A stretch of 64,000 bases of DNA from Phenylobacterium deserti (lineage in GTDB: Bacteria; Pseudomonadota; Alphaproteobacteria; Caulobacterales; Caulobacteraceae). Positions 8,365 to 17,768 of this stretch are shown one piece after another. The position numbers were made by a program, and so were the translations under genes. Location of the stretch: contig CALQQB010000017.1 of the NCBI GenBank assembly GCA_943332615.1, positions 1 through 64,000 on the forward strand, given 5' to 3'. Below the pieces are notes generated by a model, which was not told the DNA's origin, did not search any database, and saw nothing but the letters and a program-made list of their open reading frames with translations. Every line of letters starts with the position of its first letter. The stretch's first letter is position 1.

Positions 8365-9262
8365 GTGATCGACGCCGAGCTCGACCCCCTGGACATCCGC
8401 GCCCGTGATCGCTCCGCCGAAGCCAGCCTGAACCGCAAGCTGATCGACCGGCCGCTGCTGCCCGCGGCGCTAGACCATTCGTCGCCTAGGTTGGACCGGT
8501 CTCGGCACGACGAACGCTCAAGCTGGGCGCTGGTCGTCGGCCCAGGCGCTGACCGTCGGAGTTTCGGCCGCCTGGCGACAGTCGACGACCTACCTGCTGG
8601 GCGAGCATTTCTCCTTCGCGCCCGGCGCGGTGAACGGGAGGAGCGAGTACGCCGTCGTCCGCCTGCTCGGCGACTATGTGGTCCGCAACGTGGATCAGGT
8701 GTTCGCGATCTCGGTGACCGGCACGATGGGTGTGGACGGCACGCGCTCAAACGTCCCTGGCCTAGGCGTGCCGAAGCCGCACTTCCACGCGGCCCTGGGA
8801 CAGGCGAACTATGCGCGGCGTCTGACGTCCCCGGGCCTGGAGCTCCGCACCCGCCTCTACAGCCAGTGGGCCAACAGCGTGCCCTATTCGGGCGAGCGGC
8901 TCTCGGCGGGCGGCGAGGCCACGGTGCGCGGCTATCGTGAGACTCTGCTGCTGGCCGACAAGGGCCTCGTGGGCTCGGTCGAACTGGCCCAGCCGCTCAG
9001 CCTGCCGGGTCACCGGAGCGCGTCATGCGCCTTCGACTGGGGCGCGTTCACCGTCTCCGGCTTCGCCGATGGGGCGCTCATGAAGAACCACAGCACGCCG
9101 CAGCCGGACCACCGAATCTACAGCGTCGGCGCCTCGCTCGCCTGGACTCCGGCCGACGCCGTGAAGGAGGTCGATGCCGCCGGCCGCCGCAACCTCCAGG
9201 ACCGCGGTCTCCAGTTCCGCGTCACGGTCCGCCCGCTGCGCATCGTGGCCGCGCACGGGTAG
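8365..9262 (+). pseudogene. Remnant of a TpsB/ShlB/FhaC-type outer-membrane transporter
   Basis: Two frames carry pieces of one ancestral protein. From the GTG at 8365 a stretch beginning MIDAELDPLDIRARDR runs in one frame. After a stop in the second frame at 8471-8473, that second frame carries a beta-barrel sequence from about 8474 to 9262, with LTVGVSAAWRQSTTYLLGEHF, EYAVVRLLGDYVVRN, and the hallmark GGEATVRGYRE (the VRGF/Y motif of the TpsB lid loop). The piece is about 300 codons against some 550 expected; the POTRA domains and plug are missing. No TpsA partner is visible nearby. The gene starts 10 bp after the DUF4157 stop. I read this as a decayed two-partner secretion transporter. Confidence 0.7.
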
Positions 9263-9275
9263 GACCCGGCCGCGC

Positions 9276-10058
9276 CTACTGCATGAACCAGCCGTGACTC
9301 ACCACGATCGACTGGCCGGTCAGCGCGTTGGTCGGGAAGCTGGCCAGGAACACCGCGGTGCGGGCGACGTCGTCGACAGTGGTGAATTCGCCGTCCACGG
9401 TCTCCTTCAGCATGACGTTCTTGATCACCTCGGCTTCGGTGAGACCCAGGGCCTTGGCCTGTTCCGGGATTTGCTTCTCGACCAGGGGCGTGCGCACGAA
9501 GCCGGGACAGATGACGTTTGAACGCACACCGTGCTTGGCCCCCTCCTTGGCCACCACCTTGGCCAGGCCGATCAGGCCGTGCTTGGCGGTGACGTAGGGC
9601 GCCTTCAGGACCGAGGCCTCCTTCGAGTGGGCCGAGCCCATGTAGATGATGCTGCCGCCGCGGCCCTGGGCGTACATGTGCTGCAGGCAGGCGCGCGTTG
9701 TCAGGAAGGCGCCGTCAAGGTGGATGGCCAGCAGCTTCTTCCAGTCGGCGTATTTGTAGCTCTCCAGCGGGCCCACGATCTGGATACCGGCGTTGGAGAC
9801 CAGCACGTCGATGCCGCCGAACGCCTTCGCTATCGCGGCGATGCCGGCGTCCACCTGGGCCTCGTCGGTGACGTCCATGGCGACCCCCATGGCGCGCTTG
9901 CCCTCCGGGTCGAATTCCTTGGCCGTGGCGTTGGCGGCGTCGATGTTGAGGTCGGCGATGGCGACCTTGGCGCCGGCGTCCAGGAACTGGCGGGCGATAT
10001 CCTTGCCGATGCCGCTGGCGGCGCCGGTGACGACGCAGACCTTGTCTGTGAGACTCAT
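9276..10058 (-). CDS. bdhA: 3-hydroxybutyrate dehydrogenase (SDR)
   Basis: 260 aa classical short-chain dehydrogenase. NAD-binding TGAASGIG is at 11-18, NAG at 89-91, and the catalytic Ser142, Tyr155 and Lys159 lie in [10 protein letters not shown] and YVTAKHG. The segments GSAHSKEAS and the long region after [18 protein letters not shown] are typical of D-3-hydroxybutyrate dehydrogenase, which converts (R)-3-hydroxybutyrate to acetoacetate with NAD in the polyhydroxybutyrate and ketone-body cycle. The start forms an ATGA overlap with the stop of the upstream patatin gene, so the two are one operon. Confidence 0.92.
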   Translation of the reverse strand: MSLTDKVCVVTGAASGIGKDIARQFLDAGAKVAIADLNIDAANATAKEFDPEGKRAMGVAMDVTDEAQVDAGIAAIAKAFGGIDVLVSNAGIQIVGPLESYKYADWKKLLAIHLDGAFLTTRACLQHMYAQGRGGSIIYMGSAHSKEASVLKAPYVTAKHGLIGLAKVVAKEGAKHGVRSNVICPGFVRTPLVEKQIPEQAKALGLTEAEVIKNVMLKETVDGEFTTVDDVARTAVFLASFPTNALTGQSIVVSHGWFMQ

Positions 10059-11293
10059 GAGGGGTCCTTCCGGGTGGGTTCGGGCTGTGGGCTGATGAAA
10101 TCGTAGACCTTCACGGTCTGGGCGCCGTGCGGCCGGGTCAAAACCTCAGGATGGCTGAGCGTGATCAGCGCGTCGCGGCGGCCGGCCATCCAGTGCTCCT
10201 CCATGGTGCGGCGGGAGAACTCATAGTCCTTCGACTGGCCCTCATACGTCGCCGAGCGATAGACGAGCTGGACGATGTTGTAGACCGCCGGGTCCGACGC
10301 GGCGGCCAGCAGGCGCGCCTGGGGCGTCGCGGCCAGTTCCGGCGGCATCCGCGCCAGCAATTCGTTGAACGCCGCGCGCAGGGTCTGAAGCCGGCGGAAC
10401 TGGTCGGTCGCGGCCCGCGTGCGGCTGGAGAACTGCACCTCCTTCATCCGCACCGCCACGCCCGCCAGGTCGCGCGGAAGCTCGCCGCGCGCGCACCAGA
10501 GATCCACATGGAAGACTAGGGTGTCGAGATCGGAGCGCGACGACAGCACCCATTCCAGCGGCGTGTTCGAGACCAGGCCCCCGTCCCAGTAGAACTCGCC
10601 GTCGATTTCCACCGCCTCGAACGCCGGGGGCAGGGCGGCGCTGGCCATGATGTGCTCGGGGCCGATGCGGCCGGCGGCGCTATCGAAATAGGCGAAGTTG
10701 CCGGTGCGGACGTTCACCGCGCCAACGCTGAAGCGCATGGCCCTGGCGTTGATGCGGTCGAAGTCGACAAGCCGCTCCAGGGTCCCGCGCAGCGCCACGG
10801 TATCGTACCAGCTGGTCGCACCCTTCGCACCGGGCGGCAGGAAGGATGGCGGCGGCAGGCGCGGCGCGAAAAAGCCTGGAATCCCGCGCGCCATCACCTG
10901 GCCGGCCGCCAGCTGGTTGGCCCACCCGCGGGGCCTGTCGCCGGTGATCCGCCCCTGCCAGAGTCTGGACCAGCCGCCGTCGCCGGCGTCACTGACCAGC
11001 TCCCAGAATTCGCGCAGCCGGTCGACGCGCGCCTCGCGCGGGTTCCCGGCGATGATCGCCGAGTTGATCGCACCGATGGAGATTCCCGCGATCCAGGTGG
11101 GCTCGACCCCGGCTTCCAGCAGGGCCTCGTAGACCCCGGCCTGGTAGGCGCCCAGCGCGCCGCCGCCCTGGAGGAGCAGGGCGACGCTTTCGAACGTTGT
11201 CGCGGTCGGCTTCGGCGGCTCAGGGCGCGCGAACGCTCCGGAGGCCATGATCGGCGCCGCCTTCGGATCGTCGGGGTTCGGAGAGCGGGGCAT
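10055..11293 (-). CDS. Patatin-like phospholipase family protein (DUF3734 type)
   Basis: 412 aa. The oxyanion-hole loop [12 protein letters not shown] (42-53), nucleophile elbow GISIG (Ser72) and the DGG of the Ser-Asp dyad (in [14 protein letters not shown]) are all present, so it should be an active lipid acyl hydrolase. The C-terminal extension, with [15 protein letters not shown] and HPEVL, is typical of the DUF3734-bearing patatins that accompany 3-hydroxybutyrate dehydrogenase. It is first in a two-gene operon with bdhA (4-bp ATGA overlap). A role in polyester or membrane-lipid turnover fits the partner but is inferred. No signal peptide is seen. Confidence 0.88.
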   Translation of the reverse strand: MPRSPNPDDPKAAPIMASGAFARPEPPKPTATTFESVALLLQGGGALGAYQAGVYEALLEAGVEPTWIAGISIGAINSAIIAGNPREARVDRLREFWELVSDAGDGGWSRLWQGRITGDRPRGWANQLAAGQVMARGIPGFFAPRLPPPSFLPPGAKGATSWYDTVALRGTLERLVDFDRINARAMRFSVGAVNVRTGNFAYFDSAAGRIGPEHIMASAALPPAFEAVEIDGEFYWDGGLVSNTPLEWVLSSRSDLDTLVFHVDLWCARGELPRDLAGVAVRMKEVQFSSRTRAATDQFRRLQTLRAAFNELLARMPPELAATPQARLLAAASDPAVYNIVQLVYRSATYEGQSKDYEFSRRTMEEHWMAGRRDALITLSHPEVLTRPHGAQTVKVYDFISPQPEPTRKDPS

Positions 11294-11731
11294 GGAGACC
11301 GTTGCGATGGGAGACGCCGGGATGGCGCCCTAGCCGGCAGGGAAGCTCAGATCGCGGCGCGATGATGGCGCGGATTCGTCACTGCCAACCGATAGGCCGC
11401 CCGTGTGACTTGGCCAGATCGCGAAGGTTCGCGAAAGCGCAGACGATGCGGGAACGAACCCCAGCTGAAATCCGCCGCCTCGAAGATCTCGGCCCGCGCC
11501 TCATCCGATCCCGCGAGGGTCGTCCCCTTGGCGACACTCGGACCGTCAACGCACTGCATCACGGGCGCGGCCAGCTATGAACTCTGGCGGACCCCATCGG
11601 GTGAGGCGAACACCAGAGCCGGCGGCTCGGCGCTTCGGGCCGGGCCGCCGGATCGCAAACCGTTCCAGGGTTGAGTGTTGCGGCTGCAACCCCTAGGCCT
11701 GCCGAGCGTCCGACCGGACCTGAGGGCCCCA
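11294..11731. other. 438-bp divergent intergenic region
   Basis: Separates the leftward patatin-bdhA operon from the rightward transglutaminase gene, so it should hold both promoters. I saw no convincing sigma-70 hexamers, long palindrome or RNA gene. Frames open here lack ribosome sites and recognisable protein sequence. Confidence 0.4.
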
Positions 11732-12559
11732 ATGCTGTTTTCCATCGACGCCAGGCTGCACTACCGCTTCGCGGAGCCATGCGAGGTGCTGCTGCTGCTC
11801 GAGGCGGCTCGATCCCCGGAGCAGCGGGTCATCCGCGATGACTTGCGGCTGAGCGTGGGTGAGATTGCTCAATGCGCCGACGCGGCGACGGGAGAGCGGC
11901 ATGCGCTGTTCGACGCCCAAGGTGAGGTGGAGATCCACTACGCCGCGGAGGTTGAGATCGCGCGCCCGGACCCGGCCATCGCCGACGCGGCCGCCTGCCG
12001 GGTGCGGGATCTGCCGGCGGAGGCGCTGCCGTATCTGCGACCCAGCCGCTACTGCCCGTCCGATCGTTTCGACGGGCTGGTTCGGCGCCGGTTCGACGGG
12101 CTGGAGGGCGGCGCCAAGGTGGTTGCAATCCTCGATTTCGTCCACGACCATCTCGCCTATGAGGTCGGAGCCAGCGATCCGTTCACGACCGCCTGCGAGA
12201 CCTTTGCGGGTGGCACGGGTGTCTGCCGTGATTTCACCCACCTCGCGATCAGCCTGTGCCGCGCCGCCGACATTCCCGCCCGCGCCGTCAGCGCCTACGC
12301 TTGGCGTCTGGATCCGCCGGACCTGCATGCGGTGCTCGAAGTCTTTCTGGAGGGCCGCTGGCGGCTCGCCGACCCGACCGGCAAGGCGCCGGTCGAAGGC
12401 CTGATCCGCATTGCCACCGGCCGCGACGCCGCGGACATCGCGTTTATGAACATCTTCGGGCGCGCCGAGATGGTCAGCCAGAGCTTTGCGGTTCGAGAGG
12501 TGACCGCTCGGGCCGCCAATACGGACGGGCCTGGGCGGAACGTTGTCGTGATGGCCTGA
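11732..12559 (+). CDS. Transglutaminase-like cysteine peptidase family protein
   Basis: 275 aa from the ATG at 11732, the first codon that yields the usual beta-rich N-terminus. The transglutaminase core is intact: Cys165 in GTGVCRDFTHL, His199 in DLHAVLEVFL and Asp214 in LADPTGKAP. Bacterial members of this family act as amide hydrolases or ligases on peptides. There is no signal peptide, so it is probably cytoplasmic. It stands alone, convergent with the cytochrome c gene. A frame open upstream to 11675 gives a longer N-terminus with no family resemblance. Confidence 0.85.
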   Translation: MLFSIDARLHYRFAEPCEVLLLLEAARSPEQRVIRDDLRLSVGEIAQCADAATGERHALFDAQGEVEIHYAAEVEIARPDPAIADAAACRVRDLPAEALPYLRPSRYCPSDRFDGLVRRRFDGLEGGAKVVAILDFVHDHLAYEVGASDPFTTACETFAGGTGVCRDFTHLAISLCRAADIPARAVSAYAWRLDPPDLHAVLEVFLEGRWRLADPTGKAPVEGLIRIATGRDAADIAFMNIFGRAEMVSQSFAVREVTARAANTDGPGRNVVVMA

Positions 12560-12577
12560 GCCCGCCTGGCGAGAGCC

Positions 12578-13003
12578 TCAATGGGCCTGCAGGTCCTGCG
12601 GCTGGGCGTCCGCCGCGGCCTTGGTCCGTGCGACCGCCACGTCAGCCGGGGTTACCGGGGCGGCCTTGTTGCCCCAGGCGCCTCGCATGAACGTCAGCAT
12701 AGACGCCATGTCATCGTCGCTGATCTCGTTCTTGAACGACGGCATGCCGCCGCGCCCCACGAGCACCGTGATCGCCAGTACATCGGCGGGGCCCGCGACC
12801 ATCGTATTGCTGGCCAGGGCCGGGAACGGGCCGATCCCCGCGCCGGTCGGCTGGTGACAGGCCGCGCAGTTGTTGGCGTACACGGTTTCGCCTGACATGG
12901 CGGCGGCGGGCGCCGCCCCCGCCGGGGTCTGGGCGATCGAGCCGATCGGCAGGGCCAGCGACAGGAGCCCTAAGCTCCACATCGGTTTCATCCTCCTCCT
13001 CAT
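12578..13003 (-). CDS. Class I c-type cytochrome, partner of the amine oxidase
   Basis: 141 aa, starting at the ATG that overlaps the amine oxidase stop (ATGA). A basic N-terminus plus hydrophobic segment (8-24, ending IAQ) is a Sec signal. The haem-binding CAACH is at 46-50 and the likely axial Met is Met87 in GGMPSF. Mono-haem periplasmic cytochromes of this size pass electrons to terminal oxidases. Translational coupling to the FAD enzyme suggests this cytochrome, not oxygen, accepts its electrons, as described for nicotine oxidoreductase NicA2 with CycN. Confidence 0.88.
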   Translation of the reverse strand: MRRRMKPMWSLGLLSLALPIGSIAQTPAGAAPAAAMSGETVYANNCAACHQPTGAGIGPFPALASNTMVAGPADVLAITVLVGRGGMPSFKNEISDDDMASMLTFMRGAWGNKAAPVTPADVAVARTKAAADAQPQDLQAH

Positions 13004-14607
13004 GCCTGATGCACGCGCGCATGAATCTTGGCGATCTGCTGCCAGGCGCTCTCGATCGCGCCCGCCTGCCAGCCGCCAAGATAGCTCAGGTGTTCCCCAG
13101 CCAAGTATATCCGGCCGTCGGGCTCGTTCAGCAGCGGATAGGCGGTCTTGCGCGACTCGTCGCTCCATTCGGCCCAGCCGCCGAGGTTGTGCTTGTCCAG
13201 GTGCCAGGACTTGGAGAACGCCTTCTCGAAGTTCGCGGCGTATTCCGGGAAGATCTTCTGCCCCTGTTCCACGGCGAACTTCGCCCGCGCGGCGGGCGGC
13301 AGGGCGCTGATCTTCGCGGCCTCGCCCCCGAAGCTGTAGTAGCCGAGCAGCGTGCCCTTCTTGCCGTGCCAGTCGCCCGACGGCAGCGAGATCGTGCCGA
13401 TGCCGGGGATGTCATTGTAGACGTGGCCGCCATAGATCTGGTGGTTCTCCTCCCAGAAGCGGGTCTTCATCTGCAGGCCGATCTTGTTCACCGGCGCATA
13501 GGCGACCTTGCCCATCGCGGCCAGGAACGGCTTGGAAACCTCCATCTTGATGCTCTTCAGCACCGAGAGCGGGATGGTGCAGATAATGTAGTCGCCCTCC
13601 ACCTCGGCCTTTTTGCCGGTGGCGTCGGTGTAGGAGACCTTTACCCCATCGGCGCTCTGCTGAATCTGATCGACCAGGGCGTTGTAGGTGATCACGCCCT
13701 TCGGAAGGTTCCTCACGAAGCCCTTGGGAATCTGGTCCATGCCACCGATGGGCTGGAGCATGGTCCGCTGCTGTTCCCATCCGGCCACCGACGTCAGCAC
13801 GAACCAGGCGCGGGAGCTAAGGACATCGGCGAAGGCGAAAGGCTTGGAGAGCTTGCCCGGCCCTGGATCGACGCCGGCGCCCGGCAATACGTCGTAGCCG
13901 CGCCCGTCCGTCCCAGTATAGCGCAGGTCGGAGGCCTGCAGCCGGCCCTCATTGACCAGGTAGGCGATGAAGGTCTCACGGTCCGCGGGCGACAGCGCGG
14001 CGTCCAGGTCGCCTTTGGAAGCCACCTTTGCCATCAGTTCGGCGGTGTAGCCCCGGGCGTCGGCGGCGAGTTGGCCCTTGCGGATAGCCTTGCCGGCGAG
14101 AGGGCCCTTGCCCTTCTCGAAATAGACATAGGCCGCGTCGTTGTCGTTGTTGAACAGCTCGACCGGAACGCCGAATTTCTTGATGTAATGCAGCGTGGAC
14201 TGGTGGTGGTACGGAATCCGCCAGGGGCCGACGTTGATGTATTGGCCATCGTCGAAGTCGCAGACCTGTCGGTTGCCCAAAAGGTCGGTGTCCACGAAGC
14301 CCTTGCGCGCTGTCTCGACGCGACCACCGGCGACTGCGCGCGCTTCCAGGATCTGGACCTCGTATCCGGCTTTGCCCATTTCGTAGGCGGCGGTCAGGCC
14401 CGCCAAGCCGGCGCCCAGGATCACCACCTTGGTCTTCTTGGCGCCGCCCGCCATCGGCGGCGGTCCCTCCGCGGCCGAGGCGAAGCCAAAGCCCAGGGCG
14501 TCCATCCCGGCCATGGCCAGCGAAACCCCGCCTACCGCCATCAGCTGCTCGAAGAACCGGCGGCGGGTGAAGACGCCGGGGGCGCCTCCGACATTCAGAT
14601 CAGTCAT
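13000..14607 (-). CDS. FAD-dependent amine oxidase/dehydrogenase (flavin monoamine oxidase family)
   Basis: 535 aa. The N-terminus holds a twin-arginine-like signal (TRRRFF at 14-19 followed by a hydrophobic stretch to AAEG), so it is probably exported folded with FAD. The dinucleotide-binding motif GAGLAGLTAAYEMGKAGYEV starts at 65. Ends of the family fold are visible in YINVGPWRIPYHH, GGMDQIPKGF and the FAD-contacting C-terminus IYLAGEHLSYLGGWQAGAIES. Such enzymes oxidise primary or secondary amines. The downstream cytochrome c gene overlaps by 4 bp, consistent with a periplasmic amine dehydrogenase. Substrate unknown. Divergent from a TonB receptor across 523 bp. Confidence 0.88.
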   Translation of the reverse strand: MTDLNVGGAPGVFTRRRFFEQLMAVGGVSLAMAGMDALGFGFASAAEGPPPMAGGAKKTKVVILGAGLAGLTAAYEMGKAGYEVQILEARAVAGGRVETARKGFVDTDLLGNRQVCDFDDGQYINVGPWRIPYHHQSTLHYIKKFGVPVELFNNDNDAAYVYFEKGKGPLAGKAIRKGQLAADARGYTAELMAKVASKGDLDAALSPADRETFIAYLVNEGRLQASDLRYTGTDGRGYDVLPGAGVDPGPGKLSKPFAFADVLSSRAWFVLTSVAGWEQQRTMLQPIGGMDQIPKGFVRNLPKGVITYNALVDQIQQSADGVKVSYTDATGKKAEVEGDYIICTIPLSVLKSIKMEVSKPFLAAMGKVAYAPVNKIGLQMKTRFWEENHQIYGGHVYNDIPGIGTISLPSGDWHGKKGTLLGYYSFGGEAAKISALPPAARAKFAVEQGQKIFPEYAANFEKAFSKSWHLDKHNLGGWAEWSDESRKTAYPLLNEPDGRIYLAGEHLSYLGGWQAGAIESAWQQIAKIHARVHQA

Positions 14608-15130
14608 TTCATACCTCGACGTTGGTCCCGGTCTTCAGAGATGCGCGGCGCGGAACAATCCCCTAAATCGTCTCCCGGCAGGCGGACTGCGTCCTGCCTC
14701 GCACTTAGGCGCCGTGCTCAAAGGCGCGGCATTCCAGTACGCGGACGCGTCCAACAGCGCATCAGCGAGGCCGAAGATACAAGCGTCGAGCGCCGCTCGG
14801 CCAGCCGCATCTCCGACCTTCCACCGGGATTTGGCGTATTTTCCGGGCGTCTTTCGGTTGGATTGCCCCTTTTTTTGTCAGAATCGGCAAATATCCACTA
14901 GCCAATCGTCATAAACGCGTCATGTCTTGTCGGGCGTCCGCGACCGCTGAGATTGTCCAGCGGCTCTCGTGGGGGAGCGTTGGAAGGCTCGTAAGTCTTC
15001 CAAAAGTCATCTGAACAGTCGCGTCCCCGAGGTTCCACATCGCCCTTCAGCGCGTGTTCGCGCGTGCGGGGCTGACCCACGGGGCGGCGGATGTTCGTCG
15101 GGTCATTGTCGTGGCGGGACAGAGCAACAC
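14608..15130. other. 523-bp divergent intergenic region
   Basis: Lies between the leftward amine oxidase operon and the rightward TonB receptor and should contain both promoters. A seven-T tract occurs near 14871-14877 and the surrounding 14820-14930 is more AT-rich than the rest. No clear operator, riboswitch or conserved ORF was recognised. Confidence 0.4.
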
Positions 15131-17632
15131 ATGAAAAACCTATTCGCATTCAGCAGCATGTTGGCGCTCGGCGCCTGTATGGCGGCGCACGCCGCCGCGG
15201 CGGAGGCCGATGCCGAGTCCGCGGTGACCGAAGTGATCGTCACCGGTACGCGGGTGACGGGCCTGAAAGCCGCCGACAGCCCCGCGCCGGTGCAGGTGCT
15301 GGGCGCCAGCGCCATGCAGCGGGTCGGCCAGCCCGACCTGATCCAGGCGCTGAGCCAGAACCTGCCGTCGTTCACGGCCGAGGCGATCGGTGGCGACACC
15401 GGCAGCCTGACGCTGTCGGCCGCCCTGCGCGGTCTCAACCCCAACAACACCCTGGTGCTGGTCAACGGCAAGCGCCGGCATCCGACGGCCAACCTGCACG
15501 TGCTGGGCGGACCCTACCAGGGGGCGGCCACGGCCGACCTGAGTCTGATCCCGGTCGGCGCGATCGACCATGTCGAAGTGCTGCAGGACGGCGCGGCCGC
15601 CCAGTATGGCACTGACGCCATCGCGGGCGTCGTCAACTTCATCCTCAAGTCGGCGAACAGCGGTGGCTCCATCGTCGCCACGGCCGGTCAGTACTACAAG
15701 GGCGACGGCGAGAGCGCGGCGATCTCGGCCAACTTCGGCCTGCCGCTCGGTGACGCGGGCTTCGTCAACATCACCCTGGAGAACCGTTACCATGGCTACA
15801 GCCTGCGCGGTGGCGGGGACCGACGTGTCCAGAACCGCGACGGCACGCTGCGGAGCACCATCAGCGCGATCGATCGGGCTGGCGTTCCTGGCGCCGAGAA
15901 GTTTCCGCGCCCCAATCAGATCAACGGCGACGCGCAGTACAACATCTACAACGCCTATCTGAACGCCGGTTACAAGTTCAGCGACGCGGTCGAGGCCTAC
16001 GCCACGGCCAGCTACTCGCATCGCCTGGCCTCAGCCTTCGAGAACTACCGGCTGCCCAGCAAGGTGACGCGCACAGTCGCGGGCAAGGTCATCGTGCCGT
16101 TCCCCAACGGCTTCGATCCGAAGGAGCACCTTGAGGAGGACGACTATTCGGTCGGCGGCGGGCTGAAGGGAACCTACGAAGGCTGGTCCTGGGACCTGGC
16201 CACCACCTACGGCCACGTCCGCGACCAGATCTTCACCATCAACTCGGCCAACGCCTCGCTTTTCGCCGACACTGGCCTGACGCCGCGCAACTTCTATGAC
16301 GGCGCCTTCCGCGCTACGGAGTGGACCAACAACCTCGATGTCGCGAAGGATTTCGAGGTCGGCCTGGCCTCGCCCCTGACCGTCGCCTTCGGCACCGAGG
16401 CGCGGCGTGACACCTACCAGATCAGCGCCGGCGACCCCTTCTCGATCTACAAAGAAGGCGGCCAGTCCTACCCGGGCTTTCAGCCCACCGACGCCGGCAG
16501 GCATAGCCGCACCAACTATGCCGGCTATATCGATCTCGCCGCGGAGCTGACCGCCGGCCTGAAAGTCGATGTGGCCGGTCGCTACGAGCACTACAGCGAC
16601 TTCGGCAGCGCGACGGTGGGCAAGTTTACCGCCCGCTACGACTTCAACGAGATGGTCGCGATCCGCGGCACGGTATCGACGGGCTTCCGCGCCCCGACCC
16701 TGGCCGAGGAGTTCTATTCGGCGACCAATGTCGCCCCGACCTTCGCGGTGGTGCAGCTCCCGGCCAACTCGCCGGCCGCCAAGCAGATCGGCTTCAACGA
16801 CCTCGAGGCGGAAAAGTCCGTCAACTTCAGCGGCGGCTTTGTCCTGCACCCGGCCGCCGGCCTGCAGATCACGCTGGATGCCTACCAGATCCGCATCAAG
16901 AAGCGGATCATCGGCAGCGGCATCCTGCTGGGCCAGGTCGGCTCGACGATCGTGTCGCGCAACGTGCTGAACGCGATCGCCGCGCACGGCAATGTGCTCG
17001 ACCCGACCGGCCTCAGCTATGTGGGCGTCAGCATCTTCACCAACGCGGCGACCACCCGCACCCGCGGCGTCGAGATCACCGGAAACTACGCGTCCGACTT
17101 CGGCGACATGGGTCGCGTCGACTGGTCGGTGGCGGTCAACTACAACAAGACCACGGTGCTGAGTCAGGCGCCGCTTCCCAGGCAGGTCGTCGCGCCTGCG
17201 TTCGGCCAGACGGTCCTGCTGGCCCCAACGGCGCTGTCCTACATCACCACGTCCACCCCACGGGGCAAGGTGGTGTTCGGCGCTTACTACACACTCAACA
17301 AGTTCAGCGTGAACCTGCGCGAGACGGTCTACGGAAAGTCGTCCCAACTCGTCAGCCTGGACGGTACGGGCAACAACGGCGCCAAGGTGAAGATCGGCAC
17401 GACGGCGATCACGGACCTCGACGTCGCCTATCAGGTCCTGCCTTCGGTGAAGGTCAGCGTCGGCGCCAACAACCTGTTTGACCATAAGGCGCCCACGACG
17501 CCGAACATCCCGAACGGGGCGGGTGGCGTGCGTCCGGCCGACGGCGCCAACGTCTATGACGCCCCGCTGGGCTTCTCGCCCTTCGGCATCAACGGCGGCT
17601 ACTACTACGGCCGCGTCACGTACAACTTCTGA
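15131..17632 (+). CDS. TonB-dependent outer-membrane receptor
   Basis: 833 aa from the ATG at 15131, giving the signal MKNLFAFSSMLALGACMAAHA. A TonB-box-like segment AVTEVIVTGTRV follows. The plug has VQVLGASAMQRVGQPDLIQAL, LNPNNTLVLVNGKRRH and VEVLQDGAAAQYGTDAIAGVVNF. The barrel includes GFRAPTLAEEF and ends YGRVTYNF, with the terminal Phe typical of outer-membrane proteins. It belongs to the group with conserved GLNPNNTLVLVNGKRRH plugs, common in Caulobacterales; substrate unknown. Candidate partner is the divergent amine oxidase system. The ribosome site is weak. Confidence 0.92.
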   Translation: MKNLFAFSSMLALGACMAAHAAAAEADAESAVTEVIVTGTRVTGLKAADSPAPVQVLGASAMQRVGQPDLIQALSQNLPSFTAEAIGGDTGSLTLSAALRGLNPNNTLVLVNGKRRHPTANLHVLGGPYQGAATADLSLIPVGAIDHVEVLQDGAAAQYGTDAIAGVVNFILKSANSGGSIVATAGQYYKGDGESAAISANFGLPLGDAGFVNITLENRYHGYSLRGGGDRRVQNRDGTLRSTISAIDRAGVPGAEKFPRPNQINGDAQYNIYNAYLNAGYKFSDAVEAYATASYSHRLASAFENYRLPSKVTRTVAGKVIVPFPNGFDPKEHLEEDDYSVGGGLKGTYEGWSWDLATTYGHVRDQIFTINSANASLFADTGLTPRNFYDGAFRATEWTNNLDVAKDFEVGLASPLTVAFGTEARRDTYQISAGDPFSIYKEGGQSYPGFQPTDAGRHSRTNYAGYIDLAAELTAGLKVDVAGRYEHYSDFGSATVGKFTARYDFNEMVAIRGTVSTGFRAPTLAEEFYSATNVAPTFAVVQLPANSPAAKQIGFNDLEAEKSVNFSGGFVLHPAAGLQITLDAYQIRIKKRIIGSGILLGQVGSTIVSRNVLNAIAAHGNVLDPTGLSYVGVSIFTNAATTRTRGVEITGNYASDFGDMGRVDWSVAVNYNKTTVLSQAPLPRQVVAPAFGQTVLLAPTALSYITTSTPRGKVVFGAYYTLNKFSVNLRETVYGKSSQLVSLDGTGNNGAKVKIGTTAITDLDVAYQVLPSVKVSVGANNLFDHKAPTTPNIPNGAGGVRPADGANVYDAPLGFSPFGINGGYYYGRVTYNF

Positions 17633-17639
17633 GTCCGGC

Positions 17640-17669
17640 CGGCGGGCCGTGGATCATCCCGGCCCGCCG
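17640..17669 (+). terminator. GC hairpin after the TonB receptor
   Basis: CGGCGGGCCG and CGGCCCGCCG form a perfect 10-bp stem with a 10-nt loop, starting 7 nt after the receptor stop codon. No T-run follows, so it may be a Rho-assisted terminator or an mRNA 3'-end stabiliser. Confidence 0.5.
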
Positions 17670-17768
17670 TACCCCGCGATCGCTGTTCCTGAGGCCGCTT
17701 TCGCGGTTGACGCGTAAGCGCTGTGACCCGACAGCATCGGGGCTCTATCCACCTTGAGGTCGTATTCG

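Noticed and set aside
13009-14901. 630-aa plus-strand frame opposite the amine oxidase
   Set aside because: Antisense to a protein with complete FAD motifs; no family resemblance of its own.
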